Shown one piece after another: positions 17,243 to 25,974 of a DNA stretch of 64,000 bases (positions are counted from its first letter, which is position 1; every line of letters begins with the position of its first letter). This DNA comes from Ochrobactrum quorumnocens. GTDB lineage: Bacteria > Pseudomonadota > Alphaproteobacteria > Rhizobiales > Rhizobiaceae. The notes below the pieces were generated by a model. The model saw nothing but the letters and a program-made list of their open reading frames with translations. It made no database searches and had not been told where the DNA came from. Location: NCBI RefSeq assembly GCF_002278035.1, contig NZ_CP022605.1, positions 744,001-808,000 on the forward strand. The letters run 5' to 3'. The position numbers were made by a program, and so were the translations under genes.

Positions 17243-18879
17243 GCTTTCATGTCCTTGTTTGTATCTGCGATAGTGCGTTCTTCACGCTTTAAAATGATGT
17301 CGTCCAGCCATCCCGGCTTCATCTGCGGAACAGATGCCAGAAGCTTTGCCGTATAATCATCGTAGGGCGGGCTTAGCACGTCTAACTTCAAGCCATAACG
17401 CACAACTGAGCCCTGGTGCATCACGGCAATCTTATCGGCTATGGTGCGAACAATTGCGAGATCATGCGTGATAAAAAGATAAGAGGTTTTTGTCTCGCTT
17501 TGTACGCGACGCAACAGTTCGAGAATGCTCTCTGCCACTAGCGGGTCCAGCGCCGAGGTCGGCTCATCGCATAGAAGCAGTTTGGGGCGTGCAGCAAGTG
17601 CGCGCGCAATACAGACACGCTGTTTTTGGCCGCCCGACAATTCCGCCGGGTACCGTTCGAGAAGGTTCTTTGGCAGTTCGGTAAGGTCTATCAACTCAGC
17701 AACCGCTTTGCGCCGCGCATCGCGGGGCATTCCGAAATAGAATTGCAATGGCCTGCTGATGATGTCTGCTATGGTCCGGCGCGGGTTAAGCGCAAGATCG
17801 GGCAACTGGCTAATCATCTGGATGTTGCGCAAAGTCTCTTTGGAGCGGCGTTCCAGACTTGCCGGCAGCACTGTGCCATCAAAGCGGATTTCTCCGGCTG
17901 TCGGCTGAAGAAGCCCGCTCACGACGCGGGCCAGTGTCGATTTCCCGGAGCCGGATTCCCCCACGATAGCCAGCGTCTGACCTTTTGCGAGATCAAGAGT
18001 GATGTCGGTTAGTACCGGTGTTGCCGGATTATAAGCGGCCGAAATGTTTGTAATGGTAAGCAGTGAGGTCGACGCTTCTACGCGGCTTTCGATTTCCTTT
18101 TGGCGAACAGCCACAAGCTCGCGCGTATAGTCTTCGCGCGGAGCGTCAAAAATTTTGCGAACAGAACCTTGTTCAACCATTTTTCCGTGGCGCAAAACCA
18201 TGATGTCATCTGCTATTTGCGCGACAACTGCCAGGTCATGCGAAATATAAAGCGCTGCTGTTCCGGTCGTTGCGATTGCCTTCTTGATGGCAATGAGCAC
18301 CTCAATCTGGGTGGTCACATCAAGAGCGGTTGTCGGTTCATCAAAGACGACAAGATCAGGACTGGCACAAAGAGCCATTGCGGTCATCGCGCGTTGAAGC
18401 TGACCGCCAGAAACTTGATGCGGATAGCGCTCACCAAAATGTTGTGGATCAGGTAGACCGAGGAACGTGAAAAGCTCAACAGCGCGGCTTTTGGCTTCGC
18501 TGCGCTTCATCAGCTTATGCCAGACTGTGGCTTCTATCACCTGATCAATCAGCTTGTGCGCGGGATTGAAAGCAGCCGCAGCCGATTGGGCTACATAGGA
18601 AATCCGGCAGCCCCGCATTTTCTGCGTGTTCTTGCGGGAGAGTGAAAGTACGTCCTGCCCGTCCAGTGTGATTGTCCCGCCGGTAATCTGAAGCCCGCCG
18701 CGTGCAAAACCTAACGTTGCAAGACCAATCGTGGATTTGCCAGCGCCGGACTCCCCGATTAGGCCAAGAACGCGGCCTTTTTGTAAAGTCAGATCAACAT
18801 CATCAACGACCAGACCATCATCCGAGCTTATCTGAAGACCGCTGATTTTTAGCAGTGGTTGCTTGTTTGAATTATCCAT
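17239..18879 (-). CDS. ABC transporter, fused ATP-binding protein (DppD-DppF type)
   Basis: 546 residues. The ATG at 18879 is chosen because it overlaps the permease stop by eight bases; the frame is open further upstream. Two complete ABC domains: Walker A G-E-S-G-A-G-K-S then signature V-S-G-G-Q-L-Q-R and Walker B L-V-V-F-D-E-P-T in the first; G-E-S-G-S-G-K-S, L-S-G-G-Q-K-Q-R and L-L-L-C-D-E-P-T in the second. Each half is followed by the oligopeptide-binding C-terminal extension (R-x-Y). Such fusions energise peptide, nickel or opine importers. Confidence 0.9.
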   Translation of the reverse strand: MDNSNKQPLLKISGLQISSDDGLVVDDVDLTLQKGRVLGLIGESGAGKSTIGLATLGFARGGLQITGGTITLDGQDVLSLSRKNTQKMRGCRISYVAQSAAAAFNPAHKLIDQVIEATVWHKLMKRSEAKSRAVELFTFLGLPDPQHFGERYPHQVSGGQLQRAMTAMALCASPDLVVFDEPTTALDVTTQIEVLIAIKKAIATTGTAALYISHDLAVVAQIADDIMVLRHGKMVEQGSVRKIFDAPREDYTRELVAVRQKEIESRVEASTSLLTITNISAAYNPATPVLTDITLDLAKGQTLAIVGESGSGKSTLARVVSGLLQPTAGEIRFDGTVLPASLERRSKETLRNIQMISQLPDLALNPRRTIADIISRPLQFYFGMPRDARRKAVAELIDLTELPKNLLERYPAELSGGQKQRVCIARALAARPKLLLCDEPTSALDPLVAESILELLRRVQSETKTSYLFITHDLAIVRTIADKIAVMHQGSVVRYGLKLDVLSPPYDDYTAKLLASVPQMKPGWLDDIILKREERTIADTNKDMKA

Positions 18880-19708
18880 TGGCTTGCGGGCCCCGTTTAA
18901 GGCTGGTCGTGCGGTGCAAAGTCCAGTCAACGACAAAGTTCACGCTGATCGCAAGCAAGGCAATGGACCCACCCGGAATAAGCGCGGCAAACACGCCGAA
19001 CATCAGTCCATCCTTGTTTTCTTTGACCAGACTGCCCCAATCGGCAATCGGCGGCTGAACACCAAGTCCAAGAAAGGAAAGGGTCGAAAGGAACAGAATT
19101 GAAAACACAAAACGCAGCCCGAACTCTGCGAGCAGCGGCGACAAAGCATTTGGCAGGACTTCATGGAAGATGATCCAGCGTTTGCTTTCGCCGCGCAGCC
19201 GCGCAATTTCGATATAATCGAGCACCACAATATCGGAGGCGATCGCGCGGCTCACACGGAAAACGCGCGTTGCTTCCAAAACAGCGATAACGGCAATCAG
19301 GATGAAAATGCTTTTTGGCAAAACAGCCAGCACCACGAGCGCAAAAATCAGTGTTGGTATTGCCATGAGCAAATCGTTGCCGCGAGACAGAACCTGATCT
19401 GGCCATCCGCGCGTCAGGGCTGCAAGAAAACCAAGCGGCACACCAATCATAAATGCCAGAATTGTAGCTGCAGCGGCAATTGAAAGCGTTAACCGCGTGC
19501 CCCAGATGACGCGGGACAGAAGATCACGGCCAATATTGTCGGTTCCAAGCAGCGCCTCGGAAGAAGGACCCTGCCACACACTGCCGACCACTTCCGAAAT
19601 GGGATGCGGCGCGAGCCAATCAGCAAAAATTGCAACAAGCATAAAGAAGGCGATCCCGCCAAACCCAATTACTGCCAAGAGCTGTGAGCTTTTGTTGCGG
19701 TTGCTCAT
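18872..19708 (-). CDS. Peptide-type ABC transporter permease (DppC-like)
   Basis: 278 residues from the ATG at 19708, which overlaps the previous permease stop by four bases. Six transmembrane helices; G-T-D-N-I-G-R-D-L-L-S-R near residue 60 is the N-terminal signature of DppC/OppC permeases. The coupling loop E-x-A-R-L-R-G-E-S near 172 and the terminal G-G-S-I-A-L-L-A-I-S-V-N are also in place. It pairs with the DppB-like permease encoded just upstream. Confidence 0.9.
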   Translation of the reverse strand: MSNRNKSSQLLAVIGFGGIAFFMLVAIFADWLAPHPISEVVGSVWQGPSSEALLGTDNIGRDLLSRVIWGTRLTLSIAAAATILAFMIGVPLGFLAALTRGWPDQVLSRGNDLLMAIPTLIFALVVLAVLPKSIFILIAVIAVLEATRVFRVSRAIASDIVVLDYIEIARLRGESKRWIIFHEVLPNALSPLLAEFGLRFVFSILFLSTLSFLGLGVQPPIADWGSLVKENKDGLMFGVFAALIPGGSIALLAISVNFVVDWTLHRTTSLKRGPQANG

Positions 19709-20748
19709 CCTGAATGCCTCAGCCGCGGATTGGTCAGAATGACGATGACATCGGCAATGATATTGAGACCGATGTATACGGCTGCAAAAATTAGCCCGCA
19801 TGCCTGCACCACTGGCACATCGCGTTTGGAGACGTGATCCACCATATATTGTCCCATGCCCGGATAAACGAAGATCACTTCGACAACGACCACACCAACA
19901 ACAAGATAGGCAAGGTTTAGCGCGATGACGTTAATGACCGGTGAGAGTGCATTAGGAAGCGCATGTCTGAGCAGAATGCGCCAACGCGGTAAGCCTTTAA
20001 GTTGTGCAGTCTCAATATAGGGCGATGACATCACTGCAAGAAGCGAAGCGCGGGTCATGCGCACCATATGTCCGGTGACGGCAATGACAAGCGTCATGCA
20101 GGGCAGGGCAATTGCAATCAGACGTTGCCAGGCACTCATGGACGAGTTCACAATCGCACTTGATGGCAAAAGGCCATGTGAAATCGCAAAATAGGCAATC
20201 AGAATATAGGCCACGAAAAATTCTGGCAGCGATATGGTGCTCAGTGTAGCCACCGCGATGCCGCGATCAATCGCAGTCCCTGCATAGAGAACAGAAATAA
20301 TGCCAAGCAAAAGGGCAATCGGTATCGCAAAAAGTGCAGCTATTGCTGCGAGATAAAGAGTATTGGACAAACGGGGCGCTATGCTTATTGCAATGTCTTG
20401 CCGGTTGGAATAGCTACGGCCGAGATCGCCCCGAACTGCATTGCCGAACCACTCCGCATAGCGTTGTATAGCTGGTCGCTCTAGGCCTAGTTCCTTGCGG
20501 ATATTCTCGACAGCTTGCGGCGTTGCCTGTTGCCCTAGCATTGCAGTGGCCACATCACCGGGTAAAATTTGCGTTCCGGCAAAGATGATAACGGAAATAG
20601 CCCAGAGCAATACCGCACCGAGCAACAGGCGCTTGAAGATTAGTCCCGAAAGCGAATTGCCGCGCAAAAAAGCGACAGGATATTTGCGACCCGAAATTGT
20701 GGCCTGCTCGCTATTGCTGGGGAACTGGTCTGGCTGCATGTCTGTCAT
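19705..20748 (-). CDS. Peptide-type ABC transporter permease (DppB-like)
   Basis: 347 residues from an ATG at 20748; the open frame goes on to a TTG at 20820, and an ATG at 20739 is also possible. The first helix (L-L-L-G-A-V-L-L-W-A-I-S-V-I-I-F) is followed by the large periplasmic loop with L-G-L-E-R-P and G-D-L-G-R-S-Y, then five helices and an E-x-A-Q-L-K-G-L-P coupling loop. This is the standard DppB/OppB design. The N-terminal polar extension of about 40 residues is longer than usual, so the start is uncertain. Confidence 0.85.
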   Translation of the reverse strand: MTDMQPDQFPSNSEQATISGRKYPVAFLRGNSLSGLIFKRLLLGAVLLWAISVIIFAGTQILPGDVATAMLGQQATPQAVENIRKELGLERPAIQRYAEWFGNAVRGDLGRSYSNRQDIAISIAPRLSNTLYLAAIAALFAIPIALLLGIISVLYAGTAIDRGIAVATLSTISLPEFFVAYILIAYFAISHGLLPSSAIVNSSMSAWQRLIAIALPCMTLVIAVTGHMVRMTRASLLAVMSSPYIETAQLKGLPRWRILLRHALPNALSPVINVIALNLAYLVVGVVVVEVIFVYPGMGQYMVDHVSKRDVPVVQACGLIFAAVYIGLNIIADVIVILTNPRLRHSG

Positions 20749-20909
20749 TGGCGGTCCGGAAATAGGCGGTCGGAACGGGGAAGTGCCGCCGGTGTTACCC
20801 GTTCGGCGCGCCAATGCCAAGACCCTTGTTATTAAGCATTCCCCGAAAGCGGAAGCGCCTTGTGGGGAATACTTTGGTAAGTAGAAATAGCTATCGGTTA
20901 TGACTTCCG

Positions 20910-22505
20910 CTATTCTTCAAGCCAGACCTTTTCAGCCAGACGATAACCGCTCATATCGCCACCACCTGGCACGGAAACATAACCCTTCACCTTACCAATG
21001 GCGGCAGCAAGATTATCAGTAAAGACCGGGATCAGTTCTCCGCCATCTTCCACGATCAGCACCTGCATGTCGTGATAAATCTGCTTACGCTTGGCTTCAT
21101 CCAGTTCGACACGGGATGCAGCAAGCAGTTTGTCAAATCCTTCGTTGCTCCAGCCGGTTTCGTTCCATGGAGCGCCAGTCTGAAGGAGCATCGAAAGCAT
21201 CGCATCAGCGGTCGGGCGAACCGACCAGTTGGAAGCGACAAATGGCTTCTTCAGCCAAACTTCATCCCAGTAACCGTCTGACGGTACGCGCTCGACATCG
21301 ATCGTAATCCCGGCTTTTGCCGCCGATGCCTGATAGAGCTGTGCCGCATCTGCTGATCCGGTAAACCCATTATCGGACACGCTGAGCGGAATTGAACCAG
21401 AGAAGCCTGATTTCTTCAGATAAAATGCTGCTTTTTCTGGATCATAGGCGCGCTGTGGAACATCCTTTGAATAAAGCGGGTTCCACGATGGGATCGGGTG
21501 ATCATTGCCGACAGCGCCCGTGCCAACCAACAAACTCTTCTGCAACTCTTCGCGGTCGATTGCATATTTAAGCGCAAGACGCAGATCGTTGTTTTTCAGC
21601 AATTCGGAATCTGTGCGCATTGGGAAGCAATACATCGAATTTTCCGGCGTACGCAGAATCTGAATGTCCGGGCGTGCGCTCAGATGACTGACCAGGCGCG
21701 GTTCGACGGCGTTCACGATATGCGCCTGACCGCTCATCAGTGCCGCCATGCGCGCAGTCGTGTCGTCCATAGCTATAGTTTCAACGGAATCCACATTAGC
21801 GCGATCCGGATGCCAGTAATTTGGATTACGGCGCGTCAATGCCCGCACACCTGGCTGGAAATCCTCCAGAATAAACGCACCGGTGCCGATGCCTTTGTCG
21901 AAATCCTCTCCATCTGGTCCGATGCCCAGATGATAATCGACAAAAGCTGCAGGGAAATCGACATTGCCCGCATTGAGCGTAATGGTGATTTCATGCGTGT
22001 CAGTTGCCACAACGTCTGTGACAGCGAGAAGTACGCCCTTGCCGCCGGATTTAGTTTCATCACCACGATGATGGTTGAGCGAATAGACAACGTCTTTGGC
22101 AGTCAGTTCTTTGCCATTATGGAAAGTTACACCTTTGCGCAGGCGGAATACCCATTTGCTTGCATCGGCGTTGGCTGGTTCCCAGCTTTCAACCAGGGCG
22201 GCTGTGAGTTTACCATCAGGACCAAGTTCCAGCAGCGTGTTAAAAAGCTGAAAGCCGACGGTGTACATATATGCCATCGTATAGGATGCGGGATCCAGAT
22301 GGTCCGAACTGGAAGCAGAGTGCATGGCGATAACCAGATGCCCGCCTTTTTTTGGCTGTGCATCCTGCGCCTGTGTCTGTATTGGCAATAGCAATCCTGA
22401 TCCAGTCATTCCTAAACCAGCGGCGAAGGCTACTCCGGCTGACATGCTGAGAAATTGCCGCCGTGATGGCTGCAGCGAAATGATCGGGCTTTTCTGGTGG
22501 GGCAT
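20910..22505 (-). CDS. ABC transporter, family 5 solute-binding protein (DppA-like)
   Basis: 531 residues from the ATG at 22505. The signal sequence has a twin-arginine motif (S-R-R-Q-F-L-S) before a hydrophobic stretch and an A-Q-A cleavage site. The mature protein has the SBP_bac_5 landmarks: L-D-P-A-S near residue 75, F-R-L-R-K-G-V-T-F-H-N-G-K-E near 123, and A-L-K-Y-A-I-D-R near 313. This is the substrate-recognising part of the importer, first gene of a five-gene minus-strand unit. Family 5 proteins bind peptides, nickel, glutathione and many other compounds, so the ligand is open. Confidence 0.9.
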   Translation of the reverse strand: MPHQKSPIISLQPSRRQFLSMSAGVAFAAGLGMTGSGLLLPIQTQAQDAQPKKGGHLVIAMHSASSSDHLDPASYTMAYMYTVGFQLFNTLLELGPDGKLTAALVESWEPANADASKWVFRLRKGVTFHNGKELTAKDVVYSLNHHRGDETKSGGKGVLLAVTDVVATDTHEITITLNAGNVDFPAAFVDYHLGIGPDGEDFDKGIGTGAFILEDFQPGVRALTRRNPNYWHPDRANVDSVETIAMDDTTARMAALMSGQAHIVNAVEPRLVSHLSARPDIQILRTPENSMYCFPMRTDSELLKNNDLRLALKYAIDREELQKSLLVGTGAVGNDHPIPSWNPLYSKDVPQRAYDPEKAAFYLKKSGFSGSIPLSVSDNGFTGSADAAQLYQASAAKAGITIDVERVPSDGYWDEVWLKKPFVASNWSVRPTADAMLSMLLQTGAPWNETGWSNEGFDKLLAASRVELDEAKRKQIYHDMQVLIVEDGGELIPVFTDNLAAAIGKVKGYVSVPGGGDMSGYRLAEKVWLEE

Positions 22506-22556
22506 TTTTGCACTTCGACGCTATGAGGAATTTGGCTTTCAAACCTTGTTAATCTC

Positions 22557-22584
22557 ATTATAAGAAATCCTCAACAAGCAACAA
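22557..22584 (-). promoter_or_regulatory. Promoter of the ABC/methyltransferase operon
   Basis: On the minus strand TATAAT (22562-22557) lies 16 bases after TTGTTG (22584-22579), about 50 bases before the binding-protein start. The -10 is perfect and the -35 weak. Confidence 0.5.
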
Positions 22585-22930
22585 ACGCAATGATACGCAG
22601 CTATGATTAGAATATTATTCCAATCGAATTCATTAGAACGATCCTTTGCTAAAATTTGATGGCAATTTCTGACTTGCAATCTGTATACTTCATTTACAGT
22701 ATAAATGATGCGTATTTTAGCATCGTGAGCCCTGACGACGGCGCGGATCTGGCCATACGAAGAAAGATATGTGGGAACAACAAAGCCATTACGGCGGCGA
22801 TGAGCGCCACAAAGACAGAGCCTTCTCTATTAGAAACCGACGACTTGCTTCTCTTCGTAGACGTGTTGCGGTAAATTGAGAAAATGGTCAAAATGCTGGT
22901 GAAACTCAACGCGCCGGGTTTCCGAGGTGT
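22585..22930. other. Intergenic stretch, nothing convincing
   Basis: Two short frames overlap here on opposite strands (about 22656-22874 plus and 22694-22909 minus), each around 70 codons. Neither has a good ribosome site or a known motif; the minus one has one possible transmembrane helix. Confidence 0.4.
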
Positions 22931-23224
22931 TCAGTAGCCCGCTTCTCTCTGGTGTCGGAACGCGAGCACATAAACCGCATTCTCGGCTGTTTCATGACGA
23001 TAAAGCGCTATATATCCTGAGTCCCCAAAAGGGATCACCAACTCCCGCAGCTCCGGCGCACTGGGGAAAGGCCGCCCGATATCAGCCGCATTCTCGAGTT
23101 GGAACAAGTGACGTTGAATCGCATTACCAGCGCGCTGTGCGGCTTCTTGTGATTTGGCAATCAGAAATCGACGGCAGCGTTCCAAACCTTGTGCGGCACT
23201 TTCGGTTATAACTACTCGTGGCAC
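22931..23224 (-). CDS. RelE/ParE-superfamily toxin
   Basis: 97 residues, overlapping the antitoxin gene by 13 bases. Core features of the fold are present: V-V-I-T-E-S-A-A-Q-G-L-E-R at the start, D-I-G-R-P-F in the middle, R-E-L-V-I-P-F-G-D-S-G-Y-I-A-L-Y-R as the central strand, and V-Y-V-L-A-F-R-H-Q-R-E at the end, the usual place of the catalytic or gyrase-binding residues. The gene looks complete. It should be kept in check by the ribbon-helix-helix protein encoded upstream. Confidence 0.85.
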   Translation of the reverse strand: MPRVVITESAAQGLERCRRFLIAKSQEAAQRAGNAIQRHLFQLENAADIGRPFPSAPELRELVIPFGDSGYIALYRHETAENAVYVLAFRHQREAGY

Positions 23225-23484
23225 TCTGGCACCGATGTTTCGTCATTTGTGCCCCAGTTGTTGAGCCAGTTACGGACTTCTGTGCCGGTAAGATGGCGAC
23301 CCGTCTCTTTAAAGGAAGCCCAGGAAGCAATGGCTTCCTGTTTAAAACTCTCGCGGGCTTCTTCGCGCTCAACATATTGCGCAATGGCTTCGAGCATGAT
23401 CCAATGCGCCGACCGACGGCGTTGGCTGGCAAGCTGTTGGACGCGCCCTTTCAGAGCGTCATCGATTTTGAGGGAGGTGGCCAT
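23212..23484 (-). CDS. CopG/RHH-type antitoxin
   Basis: 90 residues from the ATG at 23484. M-A-T-S-L-K-I-D-D-A-L-K-G-R-V-Q-Q-L-A with R-R-S-A-H-W-I-M-L-E-A-I-A-Q-Y-V is the standard N-terminal ribbon-helix-helix of antitoxins paired with RelE/ParE toxins. The C-terminal part (S-W-A-S-F-K-E-T-G-R-H-L) is the toxin-binding arm. It is first in the operon and overlaps the toxin gene. Confidence 0.85.
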   Translation of the reverse strand: MATSLKIDDALKGRVQQLASQRRRSAHWIMLEAIAQYVEREEARESFKQEAIASWASFKETGRHLTGTEVRNWLNNWGTNDETSVPECHE

Positions 23485-23504
23485 AAGGGCTCCTTATCAC
23501 TTGG

Positions 23505-23519
23505 TATTACCTCGTAATA
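23505..23519. promoter_or_regulatory. Operator of the RHH/RelE module
   Basis: TATTAC-CTC-GTAATA, a perfect 6-bp inverted repeat, lies 20 bases upstream of the antitoxin start, with an AT-rich promoter region around it. Confidence 0.6.
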
Positions 23520-23930
23520 ATATAGCGCGTTATCATGCGTGTGTCCACGTTACGTGTAGGAGTGCCTGCATGCCAACTGAACCGTACCGCCAAAACGGTT
23601 ATTGCGCTTGAATGCTTTGCCAAGAACCGCCACCTCACCTAGAAAACTGGAAAACGACACATTCATTAGGGAGTTTGGGTCTACAAGTAAGTTGAAGTTG
23701 CAATGTCAGCCCAATCCTGAAGCAACAATTTAAAACAAATAGCAGACGGGAATGTGTGGATTATGATTGTGTCGTTTCTCGCACATTTTATCAAAATCTT
23801 CATGAAGTTTTTTCAATTGAGGAAGGTCCACTCCGCCGCGTATTCTTTAACGCGACAGTATGTATTTTAATGTATTACTTCCCGCCGCATAGCGTACTCG
23901 CCTTCAAAATCGTAAAGGGGAAACTATATC
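23520..23930. other. AT-rich spacer between two TA modules
   Basis: No supported gene. An 88-codon plus-strand frame at 23756-24022 overlaps the next antitoxin and has no recognisable content. Confidence 0.45.
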
Positions 23931-24221
23931 TTACACGTGGTGCGGCTTTGCTGTTAGTTCAACGCCGAGCGCTCGCATTACGGCAAGCGTTGTCTTCAGT
24001 GTTGGGTTTCCGCGCTCACTGAACGATCGATAAAGTTGCTCACGAGATAACCCTGTCTTTTGCGCTATATCGGCCATTCCCTTTGCGCGAGCAACAACAC
24101 CGAGCGCTTTCGCGATATAAGCAGCGTCACCGGTTTCAAAAGCATCAGCCATGAAGAATGCAATTTCTTCATCGTCTGTCAGCGCAGCCGCTGGATCATA
24201 AGTCGTCAGTACTTCAGCCAT
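23931..24221 (-). CDS. HigA-like antidote protein of a type II TA module
   Basis: 96 residues from the ATG at 24221. [31 protein letters not shown] is given here only as the region of residues 16-46, the helical N-terminus of the putative addiction module antidote family. Residues about 50-90 are a Cro/C1-type helix-turn-helix ([17 protein letters not shown]). It overlaps the toxin gene end by eight bases. The gene is complete although its partner toxin is not. A palindrome at 24531-24552 is the likely binding site. Confidence 0.85.
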   Translation of the reverse strand: MAEVLTTYDPAAALTDDEEIAFFMADAFETGDAAYIAKALGVVARAKGMADIAQKTGLSREQLYRSFSERGNPTLKTTLAVMRALGVELTAKPHHV

Positions 24222-24524
24222 TATCTTCGCTCCAATCTGATGCCAGTTTTTTCGCCGTTGCTATGTCGCGTTTCTGCGAGCCTTTATCACCACCACAAAG
24301 AAGTATGATCATTACATTGCCGTGCTTCTGAAAATAGATCCGGTAACCAGGTCCATAATGAATACGCAGCTCACTTATGCCCCCTCGCCCACAGCTTCGA
24401 CATCACCCGCTAAACCTTCAGCCAACCGCATCAAACGTGTGGCAATGATGGTTCTTGCTCGTTTATCTCTCAGCCCGGTTTCCCATCTATGAAAAACAGA
24501 TGTTTGTTTTATCTCGATGACCAT
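24214..24524 (-). pseudogene. Frameshifted HigB/RelE-type toxin
   Basis: The frame opens at an ATG (24524): M-V-I-E-I-K-Q-T-S-V-F-H-R-W, continuing to A-V-G-E-G and then a TAA near 24377. After an offset of two bases the rest of the family follows in another frame: [15 protein letters not shown], then [10 protein letters not shown] and a terminal K-K-L-A-S-D-W, ending at TGA 24214-24216 inside the antitoxin start. The break falls in a G-run (GAGGGGGC). Joining the frames gives a normal toxin of about 100 residues, so this is a recent loss. Confidence 0.85.
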
Positions 24525-24530
24525 ATCACA

Positions 24531-24552
24531 GATGTAGTCTATAAACTACATC
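24531..24552. promoter_or_regulatory. Operator of the HigBA-like module
   Basis: GATGTAGT-CTATAA-ACTACATC is a perfect 8-bp inverted repeat with a -10-like centre, seven bases upstream of the toxin start. Confidence 0.7.
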
Positions 24553-24630
24553 TTTTCAAGTTAGCCTAGGCTTGACGTAACCGGCATCTGGCCCCCTTGC
24601 ACCGCGCCACAGAGATTATGACGGGTTGGC

Positions 24631-24915
24631 TTATCGTAGAATAGGGAGGTCTTCTGGTGGGATCAGGAGTTGGATGCTGCGTGCTGCGCCCGGCACGCGG
24701 GATATAAATCCTGCCTTCTCGAGGGTCAGCACCATCTGGTGAACAGACGGAGCGGTAACGGCGAAGTGGCGACGCATGTCGGCTTCGGCCGGAGGCTGTT
24801 TGAAGATGCGGCTATAGGCGTAGATAAAGGCCAGGTACTGGCCTTGGACTTGCGTAAGGCCATGTCTTGCCGTTGCGGCTTGCGGGTCAAGTGAGGGACT
24901 CATTTTCGGTTTCAT
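24631..24915 (-). CDS. Winged-helix protein of the LexA-N/MarR type
   Basis: 94 residues from the ATG at 24915. L-T-Q-V-Q-G-Q-Y-L-A-F-I-Y-A-Y-S near residue 20 and R-R-H-F-A-V-T-A-P-S-V-H-Q-M-V-L-T-L-E-K-A-G-F-I-S-R-V-P-G (residues about 48-76) form a winged helix like the LexA DNA-binding domain. Proteins of this kind are often found directly beside IS630-type transposases, as here: the IS630 gene starts 28 bases away in the opposite direction. Role unknown, possibly regulation of the element. Confidence 0.7.
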   Translation of the reverse strand: MKPKMSPSLDPQAATARHGLTQVQGQYLAFIYAYSRIFKQPPAEADMRRHFAVTAPSVHQMVLTLEKAGFISRVPGAARSIQLLIPPEDLPILR

Positions 24916-24943
24916 CTGCGTCTCCGCGCTGAAGGAGGTGTCG

Positions 24944-25281
24944 ATGAATATAAAGTTTTACGTAGAGCTTAGCCAATCGGAACGTGATCAACTGGCTGCT
25001 TTGTTGAGCGGGGGCCGTCATGCGTCGCGCAAGATCAAGCGCGCCCAGATCCTGGTCGCGGCGGACGAAGGCTTCAGCGACGAGTTGATCGCGGCAACCT
25101 TGAACGTCAGCGGATCGACGATTTACCGGACCAAGCGCCGGTTTGTGGAAGCCAATCTGGAGGGCGCGCTCAGTGAAGAACCGCGCCCGGGCGTTGGGCG
25201 CAAGCTATCAGCCAAGGAGGAGGCGCTGTTGGTGGCGACCGCCTGCTCAAAGCCGCCGCCCGGGCGAGCCCGCTGGACGCT
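24944..25281 (+). pseudogene. IS630-family transposase, N-terminal part only
   Basis: The frame starts at the ATG at 24944 behind an AGGAGG site. Its first 110 or so residues are the helix-turn-helix part of IS630 transposases (I-K-R-A-Q-I-L-V-A-A-D-E-G, then I-A-A-T-L-N-V-S-G-S-T-I-Y-R-T-K-R-R-F-V-E, G-R-K-L-S-A-K-E-E-A-L-L). After G-R-A-R-W-T-L the homology stops and unrelated sequence follows to a stop at 25361. The DDE domain is missing. A C-terminal IS630 remnant lies at 30447-30506 but need not be from the same copy. Confidence 0.8.
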
Positions 25282-25503
25282 TCCAGTTTGGCACATTGCG
25301 ATGCCGTTCGAGGAGGGGGCATCCACGCCATCATTTGCGGGAGAGGGCGAAATCCTACGTTAGCGGCTATGCGATCTTCTGGAAACGGGACACTTTGAGT
25401 AGTGCGGTAACCTTTTTGTAAGGATCGCTGCTCGATAGCAGGGGCGCGGAAATCTGAAACCTGCGCCACGTCCGCAGCGACCCGGAATCCGGGCCGCGAC
25501 GTG

Positions 25504-25553
25504 TCGCAAAAAATCAGTTGCCCAAGTTTGACTTTCGCACCTGATTTTTGCGA
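25504..25553. repeat. Inverted repeat of about 13 bp at a junction
   Basis: TCGCAAAAAATCAG (25504-25517) and CTGATTTTTGCGA (25541-25553) face each other across 23 bases. It could be a recombination or resolvase-type site or paired element ends. The C-terminal codons of the membrane protein gene on the minus strand run into it. The region 25282-25503 has no supported gene. Confidence 0.5.
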
Positions 25554-25810
25554 CCGGTTGTCCCAGCATAATTGTAGCCTATGTATGACCAGAAAAATAC
25601 AACAACCCCGAACCAAACTAGCGCTACCCGGATGCACTGCGCTGAGAAACTCAGGAACGGGAATGAGTTCATAGGCTCTTCTCCCCGTAGCAATGGCCAG
25701 CCCTCGGCCTGCCAGAACGACAGATATGCGTTTACGCCGAGAAGCAGCGGAGCGATCCAGCCGGCGGATAGCAGCGCAACAATAGCGGCAAAGATTCTAT
25801 GTCTTGTCAT
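25514..25810 (-). CDS. Small membrane protein, possibly truncated
   Basis: 98 residues from the ATG at 25810. Hydrophobic helices at about 8-28 and 52-80 with a W-Q-A-E-G-W-P-L-L loop between. The last 14 or so residues are polar (G-R-K-N-Q-V-R-K-S-N) and are encoded within the inverted repeat at 25504-25553, so the original C-terminus may have been lost at that junction. No family recognised. Confidence 0.45.
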   Translation of the reverse strand: MTRHRIFAAIVALLSAGWIAPLLLGVNAYLSFWQAEGWPLLRGEEPMNSFPFLSFSAQCIRVALVWFGVVVFFWSYIGYNYAGTTGRKNQVRKSNLGN

Positions 25811-25974
25811 AGCGGCCTAACAATAATTTGGCCCCATTTGCGGGGCGTTGTGCGGGATATGTGGGGCTCCGCGGGCATTTTTGCAATAACCCGCTAAGAG
25901 CCGAACCGAAAATTAAGTTGAGCGATTTCAGGAGTTTATGATTCTCTGTGTTTGCAAAGACTACGGAGGATCAG

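Noticed and set aside
21498..22391. 297-codon plus-strand open frame
   Set aside because: It lies wholly opposite the family 5 binding protein, which has a signal peptide and full family motifs. The plus frame has no recognisable domain.
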